From: JBFJVZ01 sp041623895
Lineage (GTDB): Bacteria; Planctomycetota; Planctomycetia; Pirellulales; Pirellulaceae
Length of the DNA stretch: 5,780 nt
NCBI GenBank assembly: GCA_041623895.1
Contig: JBFJVZ010000445.1
Location: forward strand, 1-5,780
Reading direction: 5' to 3'
The notes under the pieces: generated by a model
The model's database searches: none
What the model was told of the DNA's origin: nothing
Seen by the model: the letters and a program-made list of their open reading frames with translations, nothing else
In this document: one piece after another, positions 4,101-5,780 of the stretch
How the letters are laid out: each line of letters begins with the position of its first letter
Numbering within the stretch: the stretch's first letter is position 1
Program-made: the position numbers and the translations under genes

Positions 4101-5690
4101 ATGGCCGATATGAGCTCCGAAAAGTTTCTTCGCATGATCGCCAAGAGCGGTCTGGTTGAACCGGAGAAGGTCGACAAGATCGAGCAAAAGATACGAGAAA
4201 AGAGCGGTGGGGAGCTGCCCAAGGATCCGAAAAAGATTGCCAAGGTGTTTCAGCGTCAAGGTCTGATCACGGAATGGCACACCGAAAAGCTGATCGGAGG
4301 CAAGTACAAGGGCTTCTTCCTGGGCAAGTACAAGTTGCTCGGTCACATCGGTACTGGCGGCATGAGCAGCGTGTACTTGGCCGAGCACACGCGGATGCAC
4401 GACCGACGTGCGATCAAGGTCTTGCCCAAAGCACGTGTCAAAGACGCAACTTATTTGGCTCGCTTTCAGCTGGAAGCAAAAGCGATTGCCTCGCTGAACC
4501 ACCCCAATATCGTGTTGGCTTACGACATCGACAACGAAGGCGACGTGCACTACATCGTCATGGAGTATGTCGACGGCTTGGACTTGCAGGCGATCGTCAA
4601 GAGGGACGGACCACTTGACCCATCGACCGCTGCCGATTGGATCGGACAGGCAGCCCGAGGACTGCAACATGCACACTCCAAAGGCGTCATTCACCGCGAC
4701 GTCAAACCTGCCAACTTGTTGGTTGATCAGAACGGCGTGATTCGGCTTCTGGACATGGGACTGGCATTGGTAACGGTCGGTGATGATGAATCGCTGACGG
4801 TTGCCAACAACGAAAACGTTCTGGGTACGGCAGACTACCTTGCTCCCGAGCAGGCCTTGAACAGTCACAGGGTAGATCATCGCGCCGACATCTATGGACT
4901 CGGCTGCACGTTGTACTTCTTGCTAACGGGCAAGCCGCCGTTCAGCGACGGCACGCTCGCGCAACGGATCGCCAAACATCAAACGGAAATGCCGGAGTCG
5001 GTCCGCAAAGTTCGACCGGATGTCCCCGGCGAACTGGAAGGCATCTGCATCAAGATGATGCAAAAAGAAGCTGCCTATCGATATCAGACCGCCGCGGATG
5101 TGGCAGAAGTTTTGGAGCGATTTGCTGCGCTTGTGCCCAAGGGCCAGCGTGTGACGGCCGGCTTGGGTGAAATCCCGGACCACGACGACGATGATCATTC
5201 TTCTTCGATTTCGCTGGATGATGATGGCGATCGATCAACTGTTCAGGGTGATACGCTGGCTAACAAAAATGACGAAACGCTTGCCAGCAGCCGATCGAAA
5301 GTGATCCGCGGAAAAGGTCTCAGCGCCAGCGACAGCGGCCGTCTGGTCGATGTCAAACGGCGCGGCAGCGAATTGCTGGAGGGAAGCTTTCTGGACTTGG
5401 AAGTCGAATCGGGTTATCAAAAAGATTCACCCAACCAGACGAAGGAACGTCCTCGGGAACCTGTTCGACGCCCACAACCGCAACGCAGTTCCGGGCATTC
5501 AAGCGTCCACGTCGGCGCCGAATCGGATGTTCACCGCTCCAGTCCCGAAATCAAATCGGGCTCCCAAAAGAGCAAATCGGAACCGCGCAAGGGACTCGAT
5601 CCGATGTTGATCGTTGCCTTGCTGGTCGCTTTCTTCATCGTGGCCGCATCGATCGGCTTCTTCGTCGCCCGACTCGCGCCGCCATCGTAA
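4101..5690 (+). CDS. Hanks-type serine/threonine protein kinase, C-terminal tail-anchored
   Basis: This is a cytoplasmic kinase held in the membrane by its C-terminus. A charged helical module fills residues 1-70. The kinase domain (about 77-342) keeps every catalytic landmark: glycine loop 'GTGGMSSVY' (84-92), Lys106 in 'AIK', Glu125 of helix C, hinge 'IVMEYVDG' (152-159), 'HRDVKPANLL' (198-207; Asp200, Lys202, Asn205), metal-binding 'DMG' (218-220) in place of DFG, 'GTADYLAPE' (242-250) and Asp263 in 'DIYGLG'. It should therefore be active. A disordered Ser/Asp/Lys-rich linker (about 350-498), including an acidic, His-containing cluster at 360-376, leads to one membrane helix at about 501-524. 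Only about five residues follow, so there is no PASTA, TPR, WD40 or other external sensor. An in-frame TAG at 4083-4085 limits the start to the ATG at 4101 or 4110; neither has a Shine-Dalgarno sequence. The substrate is unknown. Confidence 0.93.
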   Translation: MADMSSEKFLRMIAKSGLVEPEKVDKIEQKIREKSGGELPKDPKKIAKVFQRQGLITEWHTEKLIGGKYKGFFLGKYKLLGHIGTGGMSSVYLAEHTRMHDRRAIKVLPKARVKDATYLARFQLEAKAIASLNHPNIVLAYDIDNEGDVHYIVMEYVDGLDLQAIVKRDGPLDPSTAADWIGQAARGLQHAHSKGVIHRDVKPANLLVDQNGVIRLLDMGLALVTVGDDESLTVANNENVLGTADYLAPEQALNSHRVDHRADIYGLGCTLYFLLTGKPPFSDGTLAQRIAKHQTEMPESVRKVRPDVPGELEGICIKMMQKEAAYRYQTAADVAEVLERFAALVPKGQRVTAGLGEIPDHDDDDHSSSISLDDDGDRSTVQGDTLANKNDETLASSRSKVIRGKGLSASDSGRLVDVKRRGSELLEGSFLDLEVESGYQKDSPNQTKERPREPVRRPQPQRSSGHSSVHVGAESDVHRSSPEIKSGSQKSKSEPRKGLDPMLIVALLVAFFIVAASIGFFVARLAPPS

Positions 5691-5726
5691 GTCGCGTGCG
5701 ATCTGACGGTACTGACGCGGTCAACC

Positions 5727-5731
5727 AGGGA
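5727..5731 (+). promoter_or_regulatory. Ribosome-binding site for the gene starting at 5740
   Basis: AGGGA lies eight bases before the ATG at 5740. It favours that ATG over the in-frame ATG at 5731, which would overlap the AGGGA itself. Confidence 0.45.
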
Positions 5732-5739
5732 TGTCAGCG

Positions 5740-5780
5740 ATGAGCGTGGTTTTTTCGCGACCGTACAAGTTTGTCCCACC
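5740..5780 (+). CDS. N-terminal start of a new gene, possibly a lysophospholipid acyltransferase (partial)
   Basis: An ATG with a well-spaced AGGGA begins 49 bases after the kinase stop and is open to the window edge, reading 'MSVVFSRPYKFVPP'. The 'PYKFVPP' segment resembles the start of planctomycete 1-acyl-glycerol-3-phosphate acyltransferase-family proteins as I remember them ('PYxFVPPxRG'). No catalytic motif (HxxxxD) is reached before the window ends, so the product is a guess. The short gap and common strand suggest it may be transcribed with the kinase. Only the initiation region can be judged from this sequence. Confidence 0.45.
   Translation, partial: MSVVFSRPYKFVP

Noticed and set aside
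3990..4880. Long minus-strand open frame (296 codons) opposite the kinase N-terminal half
   Set aside because: It lies antisense to a clearly functional kinase domain, shows no recognisable domain and crosses the intergenic region without a ribosome-binding site. It is best explained by the codon usage of the real gene.
5713..5723. TGAC-GCG-GTCA inverted repeat after the kinase as a terminator
   Set aside because: The stem is only four base pairs, no T-run follows, and the next gene starts 17 bases later on the same strand.
1..5780. CRISPR array, tRNA or rRNA gene, insertion sequence or toxin-antitoxin pair
   Set aside because: No regularly spaced repeats, tRNA-like cloverleaf, rRNA-like stretch or transposase motif was seen. 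The genes are compact and ordinary in organisation.

Overview
The window looks like chromosomal DNA from a marine planctomycete of the Rhodopirellula / Pirellulaceae type. Four things suggest this: moderate GC with no strong codon skew; a Hanks-type serine/threonine kinase with an N-terminal helical module and the 'FFLGKYKLL' lead-in I associate with planctomycete kinases; weak or absent Shine-Dalgarno sequences before several genes; and, at the left edge, a sequence whose three forward frames read like short peptides I remember from many places in Rhodopirellula genomes. The assignment rests on recall, not on a search.

Layout. Positions 1-202 hold no ordinary gene. They carry a structured, probably dispersed repeat, with one forward frame open from the window edge to 206. 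Positions 203-3888 hold five genes, all on the minus strand and tightly packed. In transcription order they are a TIGR04282/DUF2064 nucleotidyl- or glycosyltransferase-like protein (3888-3151), a ThiO-type glycine oxidase (3154-1967), a short FAD/NAD(P)-binding protein (1977-1312), the flagellar switch protein FliN (1228-851) and the flagellar export protein FliO (832-203). The first three overlap at their ends (ATGA, then 11 bp), there is an 83-bp gap before fliN, and fliN and fliO are 18 bp apart. Positions 3889-4100 are a divergent intergenic region with two inverted repeats. Positions 4101-5690 (plus strand) encode a 529-residue kinase with a C-terminal membrane anchor. A second plus-strand gene begins at 5740 behind a good ribosome-binding site and runs off the window; its start resembles a planctomycete acyltransferase family.

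How the genes may work together. FliN belongs to the flagellar C-ring and FliO assists assembly of the export gate, so the end of the minus-strand cluster serves motility. The upstream three genes are metabolic: an amine/glycine oxidase, a flavin-type protein that seems to have lost its second nucleotide-binding domain, and a small transferase. The unusual features are that mixture, the lack of fliP directly after fliO, and the repeat in its place. Nothing here is clearly a new defence or mobile system. The best leads are the left-edge repeat, the shortened flavoprotein and the sensor-less tail-anchored kinase.
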